A DNA stretch of 64,000 nucleotides from Paenibacillus sp. G2S3 (GCF_030123105.1 NZ_CP126095.1:4216001-4280000); one strand, 5' to 3'. Shown: positions 24,420 through 34,104, counted from the first letter of the stretch. The notes: generated from the letters alone by a model not told the origin. Translations and numbers: made by a program.

Positions 24420-25091
24420 TTATGCTTCCGACGTATCTTCAATACCTTTAATCCGGTCGAGCGCAGTTGCTAGACTGCTTAAAATATGATCTCGCATTGC
24501 TTTTTCTGCGCCATCTTCATTGTGGTCAGCAATCATTTGCAAGATAAGATCATGTTCTTCATCTGCCTGTGTATTCCAATCTCCATGCATCGAGACGAAT
24601 CGACAATAACGAAGGGAATGATCTCTTAATTGATTCAGAACTTTCTCGAATGTTTTAAGTTCACTAATTTCTGATAAATAATCATGGAACTCAAATCCAT
24701 AGGTTACAAAATTCTGATTGTCGCCAAGCTGGAAGGAGTGTTTCATTTTTGTGATCATCGTCGTTAAATTAACAATATCGTTCTCTTTAGCATGTTTAGC
24801 TGCATTTCTTGCAATATAGCCTTCAAGCATGCTGCGAATTTGGAATATTTCTTCTACCTCTTTGAGGGTCACAGAAGCTACCCGCAGTCTTCCATTTGGC
24901 TGTCGAATGAGAAAATCCTCGTTCTCCAATCTCTGAATAGCCTCTCTTAGTGGAGTACGACTAACCCCTAATAACGCCGCCAAATTTTCTTCATGTACCG
25001 GTTGATTCGGCTCTAATTCACTATCTATAATTTTTTGTTTTAATGCATCATAGGTATTATCCTTTGATAATCTTCGTGATCGTATCGCCAT
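24420..25091 (-). CDS. GntR family (FCD) regulator
   Basis: 223 residues from the ATG at 25091, with GAGGAG ten bases upstream; the frame opening at 25127 runs through an inverted repeat and is less likely. The N-terminal winged helix has DSELEPNQPVHEENLAALLGVSRTPLREAIQRLENEDFL, typical of FadR-type GntR proteins. The C-terminal all-helical FCD domain binds a small organic acid or amino acid, often with a metal. It is the first gene of the operon; an 18-bp palindrome in its promoter is the probable operator. Confidence 0.9.
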   Translation of the reverse strand: MAIRSRRLSKDNTYDALKQKIIDSELEPNQPVHEENLAALLGVSRTPLREAIQRLENEDFLIRQPNGRLRVASVTLKEVEEIFQIRSMLEGYIARNAAKHAKENDIVNLTTMITKMKHSFQLGDNQNFVTYGFEFHDYLSEISELKTFEKVLNQLRDHSLRYCRFVSMHGDWNTQADEEHDLILQMIADHNEDGAEKAMRDHILSSLATALDRIKGIEDTSEA

Positions 25092-25119
25092 ATTTATACT
25101 GCTCCTCATCGATAATCTG

Positions 25120-25135
25120 TTGGGCAAGAGCCCAA
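25120..25135. promoter_or_regulatory. inverted repeat in the gntR leader
   Basis: TTGGGC-AAGA-GCCCAA gives a six-base stem in the leader about 30 bases upstream of gntR. There is no T-run, so it may be a second operator half or a mRNA-stabilising hairpin. Confidence 0.35.
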
Positions 25136-25147
25136 TATTATATTTGT

Positions 25148-25165
25148 ATAATTGTATACAATTAT
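25148..25165. promoter_or_regulatory. 18-bp palindromic GntR operator candidate
   Basis: ATAATTGTATACAATTAT is a perfect 18-base palindrome. The core TTGTATACAA fits the TNGTNNNACNA pattern of FCD-type GntR operators. A possible -35 (TTGAAC) lies upstream on the minus strand so that the palindrome overlaps the -10 region, as expected for autorepression of the operon. Confidence 0.6.
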
Positions 25166-25270
25166 TAGTTGTGAATGGATTCGTTCAAGCTTTTTTTATA
25201 CTATATTCCAATTAATCCACCTAGTCAAGTAGGATTTAGAGGAATAATGTAATTATCTTCAACATAAAAA

Positions 25271-25302
25271 AAGCTCTACAACCGCAAAGGGTCGTAGAGC
25301 TT
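25271..25302 (-). terminator. terminator of the SNF transporter gene
   Basis: AAGCTCTAC pairs with GTAGAGCTT; on the minus strand TTTTTTTAT follows. It lies 31 bases beyond the transporter stop. Confidence 0.8.
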
Positions 25303-25332
25303 AATTAGATATTTGATAGAACTTGAAGTGTA

Positions 25333-26685
25333 TTAAAATTTAATAATCCCTGAAGTATGAAGCAATACCAAAAATACAAGAATTGGCGCAACATACCGGA
25401 GCATAAACAACCAAACGCGGAACCAACCTGCCTTAAGTCCAGCCGCTTCTGCTGCACCTTTCCAGAAATAACCGGCAAAGATGGTAACCAACAGACCGCC
25501 TAGTGGCAACATAATGTTAGAGGTTACAAAATCAACCCAATCGAACAGTGCTTTGCCGCCAAACGACAGCTCAGGGAACATTCCCAAAGACATCGCCGAA
25601 GGAACACTGAGTAGGAAACATACTAGAGACAAAATCCAAACTGAACGTTTCCGGCTCCAATTCCAGCGCTCCATGGCGAAAGATACTGGCACCTCAAGCA
25701 GGGAAACGGCAGAAGTTAAAGCGGCAATCGCCAGCAAAATAAAGAATAAACCACCAAAGAATGCACCTAGCGGCATAGCTGAGAAAGCTGCTGGCAAAGC
25801 AATGAAAATTAGCGAAGGGCCCTGATCAGGAGCAATGCCAAATGAGAATGTCGTCGGAAAAATAATCAATCCTGCGATAAACGCATATAACAAATCTCCC
25901 GCTCCGACTGCGAGTGCAGCTGTACCTAGCGATTGTTTTTTATCCACATAAGAGCCGTAAGTCAGGAGGATCCCCATCCCGAGCGACAATGAAAAGAAAG
26001 CATGTCCCAATGCGACTAGCGCAGATTCCGCCGTCAGCACCGAAAAGTCCGGCTTGAGGAAAAAGGCTACCCCTTCGTTAGCACCCGGTAAGGTCACTGC
26101 TCGAATCATCAATACAAAAAGGAGAACGACCAGACCAGGGATTAATACTTTATTAAATTTCTCAATCCCACCTGAGACTCCAAGAATCACCACACACGCC
26201 GTAATAAGGATTGCGATCCCCTGCCAAACAATCGGCATAGATCCTGAGATAAAGGAGTTGAATTCACCTGCATAATCAGTAGTACTGAACAGTTGTCCAT
26301 TAAAGGCAATCATTGCGTAGTTCAACGTCCATCCTGCAACAATGATATAAAAGGAGAGAATTAAAAAGGGTGCAAGGACTTGCAAAAATCCGACTGCCAT
26401 CCAGCTCTTCCCGCCTCCGGCTCGTACAAATGCGGTAGCCGCGCTTCCTCGTCCACTGCGACCGATGGCCAGTTCTGCCAACAGTACGGGTAAACCGATC
26501 AACACTAAACATACAATGAAGAGAAGGAAGAAAGCTGCTCCCCCATTTTCCCCAGTAATATACGGAAATTTCCACATGTTCCCCAATCCTACTGAGCTTC
26601 CGATAGCTGCGAAAATAAAGCCAGCGGAAGAGAAACGCTCTTTCTTCTCCGAGAGAAGATTTTTTTCACCTTTAAATTGATTCAT
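25333..26685 (-). CDS. sodium-dependent transporter, SNF/NSS family
   Basis: 450 residues with about eleven membrane segments. The family signature in the first segments is present: FIFAAIGSSVGLGNMWKFPYITGENGGAAFFLLF, plus unwound helix 6 SLSLGMGILLTYGSY. NSS proteins import amino acids or similar solutes with sodium, using a LeuT fold. It is monocistronic, placed between the MetNIQ operon and the sugar permease arm. The ribosome binding site is weak (GGGG about eight bases upstream). Substrate unknown; tryptophan or tyrosine are typical for bacterial members. Confidence 0.92.
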   Translation of the reverse strand: MNQFKGEKNLLSEKKERFSSAGFIFAAIGSSVGLGNMWKFPYITGENGGAAFFLLFIVCLVLIGLPVLLAELAIGRSGRGSAATAFVRAGGGKSWMAVGFLQVLAPFLILSFYIIVAGWTLNYAMIAFNGQLFSTTDYAGEFNSFISGSMPIVWQGIAILITACVVILGVSGGIEKFNKVLIPGLVVLLFVLMIRAVTLPGANEGVAFFLKPDFSVLTAESALVALGHAFFSLSLGMGILLTYGSYVDKKQSLGTAALAVGAGDLLYAFIAGLIIFPTTFSFGIAPDQGPSLIFIALPAAFSAMPLGAFFGGLFFILLAIAALTSAVSLLEVPVSFAMERWNWSRKRSVWILSLVCFLLSVPSAMSLGMFPELSFGGKALFDWVDFVTSNIMLPLGGLLVTIFAGYFWKGAAEAAGLKAGWFRVWLFMLRYVAPILVFLVLLHTSGIIKF

Positions 26686-26830
26686 TCTTATGCCCCGTTT
26701 TCTTTTTTTTCTTTTTTAGACCTCATTATAGCCTATGTTAGCATGATCGTCATATGAAAATTTTCTGAATATTTTTAGTATTTTCAATAATTATCCAATT
26801 CAGTCACAGAATTCATCGTAACGAAAAAAA

Positions 26831-26868
26831 GAGCTACATGTTCTAGTCTTGGACTAGAACCGTAGCTC
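26831..26868 (-). terminator. terminator of the sugar permease arm
   Basis: GAGCTAC pairs with GTAGCTC and inner TTCTAGTC with GACTAGAA, followed on the minus strand by a long T-run. Confidence 0.82.
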
Positions 26869-26897
26869 CTTCTTCAATCTCTTTTACTATAAAGAGA

Positions 26898-27770
26898 TTA
26901 TTCTTTTACAGCACCAACCACAATCCCAGTTACAAAGAAACGTTGCAGGAAAGGATAAACCAATAGAATTGGTAAAGCACTTATGAAAATCTGCGAGGCT
27001 CGAATGGTTCGTTGAGATAAATTAGCAACGGCTGCCGGATCAAGCTTCGACATATCTGCCTGAACAATAATCGTTTGCATAAACGTCGCTAGCGGAAGCT
27101 TGTCTGCATCTCTAATATAAATGATACCATCAAAGTATGCGTTCCAGTGTCCTACCATAAGGAATAGGGAAATGGTTGCGATAACAGGTAAGGAGACCGG
27201 TAAATATATTTTTAAAAAGGTCTGAAAATGCCCCGCCCCATCAATAAAAGCTGCTTCCTCAAGATCCTTAGGTACGGTACGGAAGAAATTCAGAAGCAAA
27301 ATGATGTTAAATACAGCAACTAATCCAGGAAGAATAAGCGCCATCAATGAATTCATAAGACCAAGCTTCAGAATTAGAATGTAACCCGGAATCAGACCAC
27401 CGCTGAACAGCATGGTAACAACAAAATACCAAAGATAGACGTTTCTTGCACGAAACACTCTTGTTTCCTTAGACAGCGCATAAGCTGCAACCGTATTTAC
27501 CACCAGCGCAAGTCCTGTTCCTAGTACTGTCCGTTCCACAGACACCCATAAAGAGTTAAGAAAATTGACATTATTAAATGTCTTTGCATAGGCTTCAAAG
27601 GTAAAGCCAATCGGCCAGAATGTGACTAATCCAGCATTAGCAGGTGCGGATGCGCTAAGAGATACCATGAGTAAGTGGTACAAAGGTAGCAGGCAGAGCA
27701 CGGAAAGGATAGTCAGGCACACATTATTGATTATACTGAATATTCGATATGGAATTGTTTTATGGTACAT
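26898..27770 (-). CDS. carbohydrate ABC permease, LplC/YtcP type
   Basis: 290 residues with six membrane segments. The EAA loop is EEAAFIDGAGHFQTFLKIYLPVSLPV. It belongs to the MalG-like CUT1 permeases found with LplA-type binding proteins in Paenibacillus and B. subtilis. The C-terminus (GIVVGAVKE) is typical of this family. It follows its LplB-type partner by 15 bases. The binding protein is on the other arm beyond the YesM/YesN genes, and no ATPase is present, so a shared MsmX-like ATPase is likely. Confidence 0.92.
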   Translation of the reverse strand: MYHKTIPYRIFSIINNVCLTILSVLCLLPLYHLLMVSLSASAPANAGLVTFWPIGFTFEAYAKTFNNVNFLNSLWVSVERTVLGTGLALVVNTVAAYALSKETRVFRARNVYLWYFVVTMLFSGGLIPGYILILKLGLMNSLMALILPGLVAVFNIILLLNFFRTVPKDLEEAAFIDGAGHFQTFLKIYLPVSLPVIATISLFLMVGHWNAYFDGIIYIRDADKLPLATFMQTIIVQADMSKLDPAAVANLSQRTIRASQIFISALPILLVYPFLQRFFVTGIVVGAVKE

Positions 27771-27785
27771 CAGTTGTCATCCTTT

Positions 27786-28748
27786 CTAGAAAATTCTGTA
27801 CCCTGCAAATCTATAAGCAAGTCGGTAAGAGACTACGATTAAGACTAAGCTGATTACCGATTTGAATAGATTAACTGCGGTTGCGAAGCTGAACTGTCCG
27901 CTTAGTAGACCTTCTCTGTACACAAAGGTATCAATGATATCTCCCTGCTGATAGATCAATGGACTGTACAAGTTAAAGATCTGGTCAAAGTTTGCGTTGA
28001 GCACATTACCCAGTGCCAAGGTTGCGATAACGATAGCGATTGGGATTAACGCAGGAATTGTAATATACATCGTTTGTTTCCAGCGCCCCGCCCCATCCAC
28101 TTCAGCAGCTTCATAGAGTGACGGATTTATACCCGAAAGTGCCGCTAAAAAGATAATCGTATTGAAACCAAACTCTTTCCAGACATCACTAGCAATGATA
28201 GTGAACCTGAACCAGTTACCGTCCCCTAGAAAGAAAATCGGCTTGATGCCGAATACGGATGTGAGGAATTGATTGACAATACCTGTCTGAGCAAGGATAT
28301 CGATAAGAATCCCTGAAAGTGTAACCCATGACAGAAAGTGCGGAAGATAAACGAGTGTTTGAATAGTTCTTTTTAGACCCATTCTCCGTACCTCATTTAA
28401 CAATAACGCGAAAATGAACGGAATAATCAAGTTCAAAACAATCTTGGAGCACGCAAAAAACAACGTATTCCACGTGATGGATAAGAAATAATCATTCTCC
28501 CACATGTACCTAAAATGCTTAAGTCCGACCCACTCGGAATCAAAAAAACCTAGCGCAGGTTTATAGTCTTGAAATGCCATAAGAATTCCGGACATCGGAA
28601 TATAAGAAAAAATAAAAACCATGAGTGCCGCTGGCAACACCATTAAATGGAGAATCCATGGTTGATTAAAGCCTTTTTTTCTTTTTTTACTCGGCTGACT
28701 TTCTAGGCTCGCCTGCTGTATCGAGTTAACCTCTAACTTAGCCTCCAT
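27786..28748 (-). CDS. carbohydrate ABC permease, LplB/YteP type
   Basis: 320 residues, six membrane segments, with a basic Lys/Arg-rich N-terminus (QPSKKRKKGFNQPWILHLM). The EAA loop is EAAEVDGAGRWKQTMYITIPALIPI and the C-terminus ends in YRLAYRFAGYRIF, as in LplB-type CUT1 permeases. It is the first gene of the left arm, divergent from the histidine kinase gene with about 140 bases between. The sugar is unknown, probably an oligosaccharide. Confidence 0.92.
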   Translation of the reverse strand: MEAKLEVNSIQQASLESQPSKKRKKGFNQPWILHLMVLPAALMVFIFSYIPMSGILMAFQDYKPALGFFDSEWVGLKHFRYMWENDYFLSITWNTLFFACSKIVLNLIIPFIFALLLNEVRRMGLKRTIQTLVYLPHFLSWVTLSGILIDILAQTGIVNQFLTSVFGIKPIFFLGDGNWFRFTIIASDVWKEFGFNTIIFLAALSGINPSLYEAAEVDGAGRWKQTMYITIPALIPIAIVIATLALGNVLNANFDQIFNLYSPLIYQQGDIIDTFVYREGLLSGQFSFATAVNLFKSVISLVLIVVSYRLAYRFAGYRIF

Positions 28749-28891
28749 AGCTCTCTCCTGTTCCCAAAAAAAATATTTTGTGTGTGATGGGGATCTCTGC
28801 TATAAATAGTATCAGGCGTTTCTCAGGTTTGACTATATAACATTGTTAGGCTTGATAGGGTTTTATTAGGACAACATCTGGAGGGGCATTT

Positions 28892-30703
28892 ATGAATTTA
28901 TGGAAGCGCTTTACAAAACTTAGAGGGAACTTACAATCTCGATTTAGTCTGTTTGCCAAAATAAACAGCTTGATCATAATCCTATTCATTCCCATCATTA
29001 TCATGTATACCTTTTCAAATAACGTCACCTTCGAGGTTGTAGGCAAAGAGTTGCAGTCGTCCAATACGAAACAGCTCACTTTTTTATCTAATCAGATTGA
29101 TTCGCGAATTAATCAGATGATGGACTTCACCCTTATTCTTTCAAGAGATCCCAATGTCAGGGCATTCAATGGATTAAATGTTTGGGAAGATCGATATGAT
29201 CAGATGCAGACAAGATATATTATCCAGGAAAAGATGGTGCTTCAAGCTGGGGTTACAGATATTTGGCCTACCAGATACGCCGTTCATTCACAGCAGAATA
29301 AAGATGTCATCGCTAATTACGACAGACCCGCTGGTTATGATGAGAATTATTTAAAAGCAAATATGAGTGGAAGATGGACGTATGGTGATCATGGCGTGGA
29401 ATCACAAGGCGATCTAAAATCCTTTTACTGGTTCTTAACGGATTCCTTAGCTCAGCCGGGGACGTTAACGGGAAGTAGCCTAGTCATTGAAGCCAGCTTC
29501 AGTTATACGAACATTCAGAACATGCTTGATTCGTATAAAGCAGGTGGGCAAGGCGATCCGTTCTTTTATCACAAAGGAGAGAAACCGATCCTTAACCGTA
29601 GCGCGGACAAGCAGCTATCCGACGAACTAGTTCGTTACCTGGATAATCACTCTCCGGAGAATACAACTCAGGATGTAGTGAAACTAAATGGGAAGAATTA
29701 TTTGGTCAGTTCTGTGAAATCTGCCTCTTTGGATTGGCATTTAGTAGATGTTGTTCCCCTGTATCAAATTCTCAAGCCGATTTCTCTTAGTCGAGATTTA
29801 TTCTATATCACAATGATTCTGCTATTTGTGGTGGGAGTATCCTCTTCCATTCTGCTATATAGAAACGTTCAATATCCGATTAAAAAGCTAGTCAGCGGTT
29901 TACAACGCGTACAACAAGGAGACTATTCCGTACGGCTTCATAGCAATGAGCAAAATGAATTTTCGTTTCTGTTCCGTCGTTTTAATGATATGTCCCATCA
30001 AATTCAAGACCTGATAGAAAATGTATTTAATGAAAAGATTCGTGCTCGAGAAGCTACTCTGAAGCAGCTTCAAGCTCAAATTAATCCGCATTTTCTCTAT
30101 AACTGTCTTGGGTATATTATCAATATGGCCCAAATGAAGGATGAGGACGCTGTCGTCTCAATGGCTTATAATCTAAGTGCTTACTATCGTTATACCACCC
30201 GGATGGAACGGGAGACCGCTTCTTTGGAGGAAGAAATCAAGCTCCTGGTCAACTATTTAGATATCCAGAAACTGCGCAATGGCAGAATTGATTATCATAT
30301 TGATATTCCTGAGGATATGCTTAGCCAGTCTGTGCCACGCCTAATGCTCCAACCTATGGTGGAGAATTCTGTGATTCACGGAGTAGGTAAGTCCTATTCA
30401 TCAGGTGAGATTAAAATTAGTGGTGAGAAATCGAATGGTTTCTGCAAAATCCATATCGATGACGATGGTCCTGGCTTGGATCCGGATCAGCTAGAAGCAT
30501 TAAACCGTAAAATGCAGGAGCCTTTGCAGGAGGAAATGGGCTGTGGTCTTTGGAATACGAATCAACGGATCATTCACCTGTTCGGCAATCGTTCAAGTCT
30601 TACATTCAAGCCATCCCCTCTCGGTGGATTCCGAACAGAAATTATCTGGGAAATCCCCACTGAGGATGATAGTTATAAATTAAAGGAACATCAAGGAGAC
30701 TAA
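28892..30703 (+). CDS. YesM-type sensor histidine kinase
   Basis: 603 residues. Membrane segment near residues 29-45 (LIIILFIPIIIMYTF), a 240-residue extracellular dCache-like sensor domain, a second membrane segment (LFYITMILLFVVGVSS), a HAMP domain, then the His_kinase phosphoacceptor QINPHFLYNCL and a HATPase domain with N-box MVENSVIHG and GCGLWNTNQRI. YesM kinases sense sugars or the loaded binding protein and phosphorylate the YesN partner. GGAGG lies six bases before the ATG. It sits beside the transporter it probably controls. Confidence 0.93.
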   Translation: MNLWKRFTKLRGNLQSRFSLFAKINSLIIILFIPIIIMYTFSNNVTFEVVGKELQSSNTKQLTFLSNQIDSRINQMMDFTLILSRDPNVRAFNGLNVWEDRYDQMQTRYIIQEKMVLQAGVTDIWPTRYAVHSQQNKDVIANYDRPAGYDENYLKANMSGRWTYGDHGVESQGDLKSFYWFLTDSLAQPGTLTGSSLVIEASFSYTNIQNMLDSYKAGGQGDPFFYHKGEKPILNRSADKQLSDELVRYLDNHSPENTTQDVVKLNGKNYLVSSVKSASLDWHLVDVVPLYQILKPISLSRDLFYITMILLFVVGVSSSILLYRNVQYPIKKLVSGLQRVQQGDYSVRLHSNEQNEFSFLFRRFNDMSHQIQDLIENVFNEKIRAREATLKQLQAQINPHFLYNCLGYIINMAQMKDEDAVVSMAYNLSAYYRYTTRMERETASLEEEIKLLVNYLDIQKLRNGRIDYHIDIPEDMLSQSVPRLMLQPMVENSVIHGVGKSYSSGEIKISGEKSNGFCKIHIDDDGPGLDPDQLEALNRKMQEPLQEEMGCGLWNTNQRIIHLFGNRSSLTFKPSPLGGFRTEIIWEIPTEDDSYKLKEHQGD

Positions 30704-30707
30704 CAAC

Positions 30708-32315
30708 ATGCAGATGATCATAGTAGACGACGAAGCACACTGGGTAGATAATCTTTCCATGACTAAACCCTGGCATACGCTTGGAATTGAACAGGTGCAT
30801 AAAGCTTATTCAGCACGTGAAGCGCTACAAATTATCGATACGCATCCCATTGATATAGTAATCTCAGATATTCAAATGCCAGAAATGACGGGAATCGAAT
30901 TGATTGAGCGGATAAGAAAACACAACAAAAAAATTAAATGTATTATATTATCCGGCCATTCAGAATTCGATTATGCCAAAAAAGCACTCCAGAACAAGAC
31001 CGTAGATTACTTGCTTAAACCGCCGACTGATGATGAATTGCTCGGAGCAGTCAAAAATGCGATCAATCAATTGAATGCAGAATGGGAGCTCATAAGCTCT
31101 CTTAAGCGAACCCAGTTTACCCTCCGGGAGAATCTCCCTGTTCTACGGGGGCGATTGTTACTGGATGCCTTACAAGGTCATCGATTCCAAGCCGGTGAAT
31201 GGGAACGGAAGCTCGTGAGCTACGATCTGCCCTTCCAATCCGGAGAATCCGCTTTGATGCTAGTACGAATGGAAGAAGAATTCGGAGAATTTGATAATAC
31301 CGATCAAACCTTGATTGAATATGCGATCATTAATATGGCTGAAGAGATTATGGGTGAATTTATGGAGGTCTGGGGCGTTAAGGAGGAACACGGATACCTT
31401 GTGTTTCTGCTCCAGCTTAAAGAACAAGAAACTGACCTTGGAAAAGAATCCATATTAGAGAAGCTGTCTTTACAACTTCAATATAAGGTTAAACAATTTC
31501 TGAAAGGCTCACTATCCATTGTAATCACCGAGTGGTTCAAGTTTCCTGAGCAGCTGTCGAATCGTTTCCATCAGGCCTCCTCCTCTTTCCGTCAAATTGT
31601 CGGAGATGAGCGAGAATTCATTATGCGGGTCAGTGACTTGGAACATCCCGCAACGCAAGGGCCTTTAGACGCCCTTTATACCCCCCCCTCTTTGATTCAT
31701 CTACTGGAGAGTGGACATTGGGAGGCGGCCGAAGAGAAATTGCTTGCCGTCTGTGCCGAACTGGATGAGAAATGGTCTGAATCCTGGGAGCATTGCATGG
31801 AGGCTGGCTTTTTAATTACTGCCTCTTTCACGAATCTTGCACACCGCAATGGTCATACGCTGGCAAACATAATGGGGACCGATATGGAAGCGTTGCAGAG
31901 TGGGGATGCTTTTACCAGCATTAGTAAACTAAGAAAATGGTCGCTAAGTGTTCTAGCCAATCTCAAAGAAGGAACATCCAACGAAATCAAAGACATACGT
32001 TCAGAGTATGTAAAGAAAATTCAAGATTATACGGATAAGAACTTGCATGATGATGTATCATTACGTGTTCTAGCTGACCATGTAAATCTCCATCCGACCC
32101 ATTTATCAAAAATCTATAAGATCGAAACAGGTGAAGGGATTAGCGATTATATCTCGCGCTTGCGGATGGATCGTGCCTGTCATAAGCTGAAGACCACCAC
32201 TAAAAAAGTCTATGAAATCAGCATGGAGATTGGGTATATGGACCCTGCTTATTTTATCAAAGTATTCAAACGGCAGTTTGGGGTAACACCGCAGGAATAT
32301 AGAGACACAAAATAA
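30708..32315 (+). CDS. YesN-type response regulator with AraC domain
   Basis: 535 residues. An N-terminal receiver has the acidic pocket VDDE, phosphoacceptor IVISDIQMPEMTG and the lysine in YLLKPP. A long middle domain of unknown ligand follows. The C-terminus has two AraC HTH units (LRVLADHVNLHPTHLSKIYKIETGEGISDYI; VYEISMEIGYMDPAYFIKVFKRQFGVTPQEYR). It begins four bases after the kinase stop, so the pair is coupled. It should activate the divergent permease arm and the downstream binding-protein gene. Confidence 0.93.
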   Translation: MQMIIVDDEAHWVDNLSMTKPWHTLGIEQVHKAYSAREALQIIDTHPIDIVISDIQMPEMTGIELIERIRKHNKKIKCIILSGHSEFDYAKKALQNKTVDYLLKPPTDDELLGAVKNAINQLNAEWELISSLKRTQFTLRENLPVLRGRLLLDALQGHRFQAGEWERKLVSYDLPFQSGESALMLVRMEEEFGEFDNTDQTLIEYAIINMAEEIMGEFMEVWGVKEEHGYLVFLLQLKEQETDLGKESILEKLSLQLQYKVKQFLKGSLSIVITEWFKFPEQLSNRFHQASSSFRQIVGDEREFIMRVSDLEHPATQGPLDALYTPPSLIHLLESGHWEAAEEKLLAVCAELDEKWSESWEHCMEAGFLITASFTNLAHRNGHTLANIMGTDMEALQSGDAFTSISKLRKWSLSVLANLKEGTSNEIKDIRSEYVKKIQDYTDKNLHDDVSLRVLADHVNLHPTHLSKIYKIETGEGISDYISRLRMDRACHKLKTTTKKVYEISMEIGYMDPAYFIKVFKRQFGVTPQEYRDTK

Positions 32316-32424
32316 ATAGCATGATAGAGTCCTATCGAAACTAAAAATCTCATATAGATGACATCCCCGACAAGTTGTTAAAGTTACACTTGTAAAGATC
32401 ATACACAGTAGGGGGAATTGAAGA

Positions 32425-34104
32425 ATGATCAAGTTCAAGAAAATGTGGTCGCTTCTCACGGTCACAGCACTTATCACTCTCACAGCATGTGGCAGTAGCG
32501 GCACATCTAATGAGAACGCCAAAAATGGTAACGCTACCAAAAATACCCAATCCGAAGCAGATGCTGCTTTCGCAAAAGGCAAATACGATCCACCGATCGA
32601 GTTCAGTGCCGTATTGATGCCTAAGAAGTATGTTCAAGGTGATACCAAAGAAAATAACGTTCACGATCGCTGGATGCTTGAAACACTCGGCATGAAGCAT
32701 AAAGATACTTGGTATCCTGCAAATGACGATCAATACAGACAAAAGCTTCAACTTGCCATTGCTTCCGGCGAAAAGCTTCCTGATTTCGTTTTTGCACCAA
32801 CTAACGCAGTATTGACCAATCAGCTTATTGATTCCGGTCAGTTCATTGCTATCGATGAGTTATTTGATAAGTATGCAAACAAAATTCTGAAAGATCACGT
32901 TGCCGCACAACCAGAGCTTTGGTACCCATTCACTAAAGACGGTAAGAAATATAATCTACCGATCCTTGAATATACAGACAACGATGATACGCTTCTGTGG
33001 TTGCGTGAAGATTGGATGGAAAAGCTTAATCTGGAGGCGCCTAAGACCATCGCCGATCTTGAGAACATCATGGATAAATTCAAGAACGAAAACCCTGATG
33101 GCTTAGCTCCTAAAGACGTGTACCCGCTTGCAATTTCTTTGAAAAACAATACAAATACCTGGATGGGCCAACTCGACTGGTTATTCGGGGCATACGGTAC
33201 GATTGAGGAACAATGGAATAAGGACAAAGACGGCAATCTTGAATATGGTTCCATTAACCCAGGTGCAAAGCAAGCACTCGCAAAGCTTAGCGAATGGATG
33301 GATAAAGGCTATATTCACACGGACTCCGCCCTTTGGGATGAAGGTAAATCTGCTGAAAGCTTCACCAAAGGTGCAGCTGGTATTCTACCAGGCGCCAACT
33401 GGGTTCCAGACTGGCCGGCTCCCGATCTTATGAAGAACGTACCTGGAGCGAAGATTAAAGGTTATGCGGTTCCGGCAGGACCAGATGGTTTGATTGGAAC
33501 CAAATGGCAAAATTCTGGTGTAAACGCTAGTATCATGATTAACAAGGATGCTAAGCATCCAGAAGCGATTTTCTTGTACTATAACTACTTGCTTGATAAC
33601 TTAGCTAACCCGGCTGCAGGCAGTCAATATGAATATGGCTTTGCTAAAGGTTACGACTGGGATATGATTGATGGACAACCTACAAGTGATAAAGACAAGA
33701 TTAAAGACTTCTCCAATGAATTCCCATTCTTAACAGGTCCGGCTCGTATTCCTGATCTGTTTATGAAGACTTTGGTTAAACTTGCTGATGGCGAGACACC
33801 TGTAACACCTTATGAAAAACAAATGGCAGAGTTCCGTAAACCAGAAAACTGGGCGGCAGGAAAAGTTGTTATGTCACAAATAGATATCCGTAAACAAAAC
33901 TACTTCACTGGTGCTGCGACACCAACAATGGTTTCCAAATGGAACCTGCTTCGTCAGTCCGAAATGGAAACTTTCAACAAGATTATTTACGGCAAACTGC
34001 CAGTAGATTCCTTTGACCAATTCGTTGCCAATTGGAAATCCAATGGCGGTGACCAAATCACTAAAGAAGTTAACGAATGGTTCAAGTCTGTTTCCGCGCA
34101 ATAA
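32425..34104 (+). CDS. LplA-type sugar-binding lipoprotein
   Basis: 559 residues. A lipoprotein signal with lipobox LTAC (Cys22) is followed by a Ser/Asn-rich linker and a large type 1 solute-binding domain (LQLAIASGEKLPDFVFAPTNAVL; WEALR-like loops and DLFMKTLVKLADGETPVTPYEKQM). The size matches LplA/YtcQ. It captures an oligosaccharide for the LplB/LplC permeases. It lies downstream of YesN, separated from the permeases by the two-component genes. A strong terminator ends the unit. Confidence 0.92.
   Translation: MIKFKKMWSLLTVTALITLTACGSSGTSNENAKNGNATKNTQSEADAAFAKGKYDPPIEFSAVLMPKKYVQGDTKENNVHDRWMLETLGMKHKDTWYPANDDQYRQKLQLAIASGEKLPDFVFAPTNAVLTNQLIDSGQFIAIDELFDKYANKILKDHVAAQPELWYPFTKDGKKYNLPILEYTDNDDTLLWLREDWMEKLNLEAPKTIADLENIMDKFKNENPDGLAPKDVYPLAISLKNNTNTWMGQLDWLFGAYGTIEEQWNKDKDGNLEYGSINPGAKQALAKLSEWMDKGYIHTDSALWDEGKSAESFTKGAAGILPGANWVPDWPAPDLMKNVPGAKIKGYAVPAGPDGLIGTKWQNSGVNASIMINKDAKHPEAIFLYYNYLLDNLANPAAGSQYEYGFAKGYDWDMIDGQPTSDKDKIKDFSNEFPFLTGPARIPDLFMKTLVKLADGETPVTPYEKQMAEFRKPENWAAGKVVMSQIDIRKQNYFTGAATPTMVSKWNLLRQSEMETFNKIIYGKLPVDSFDQFVANWKSNGGDQITKEVNEWFKSVSAQ

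Noticed and set aside
25092..25147. S-box, T-box or other riboswitch before the MetNIQ operon
   Set aside because: No long conserved helices or terminator/antiterminator pair are visible; a GntR palindrome explains the region better.
28800..28830. cre-like sequence near the lplB-type promoter (GAAACGCC)
   Set aside because: The central CG is out of register with the cre pattern and the flanks do not match.
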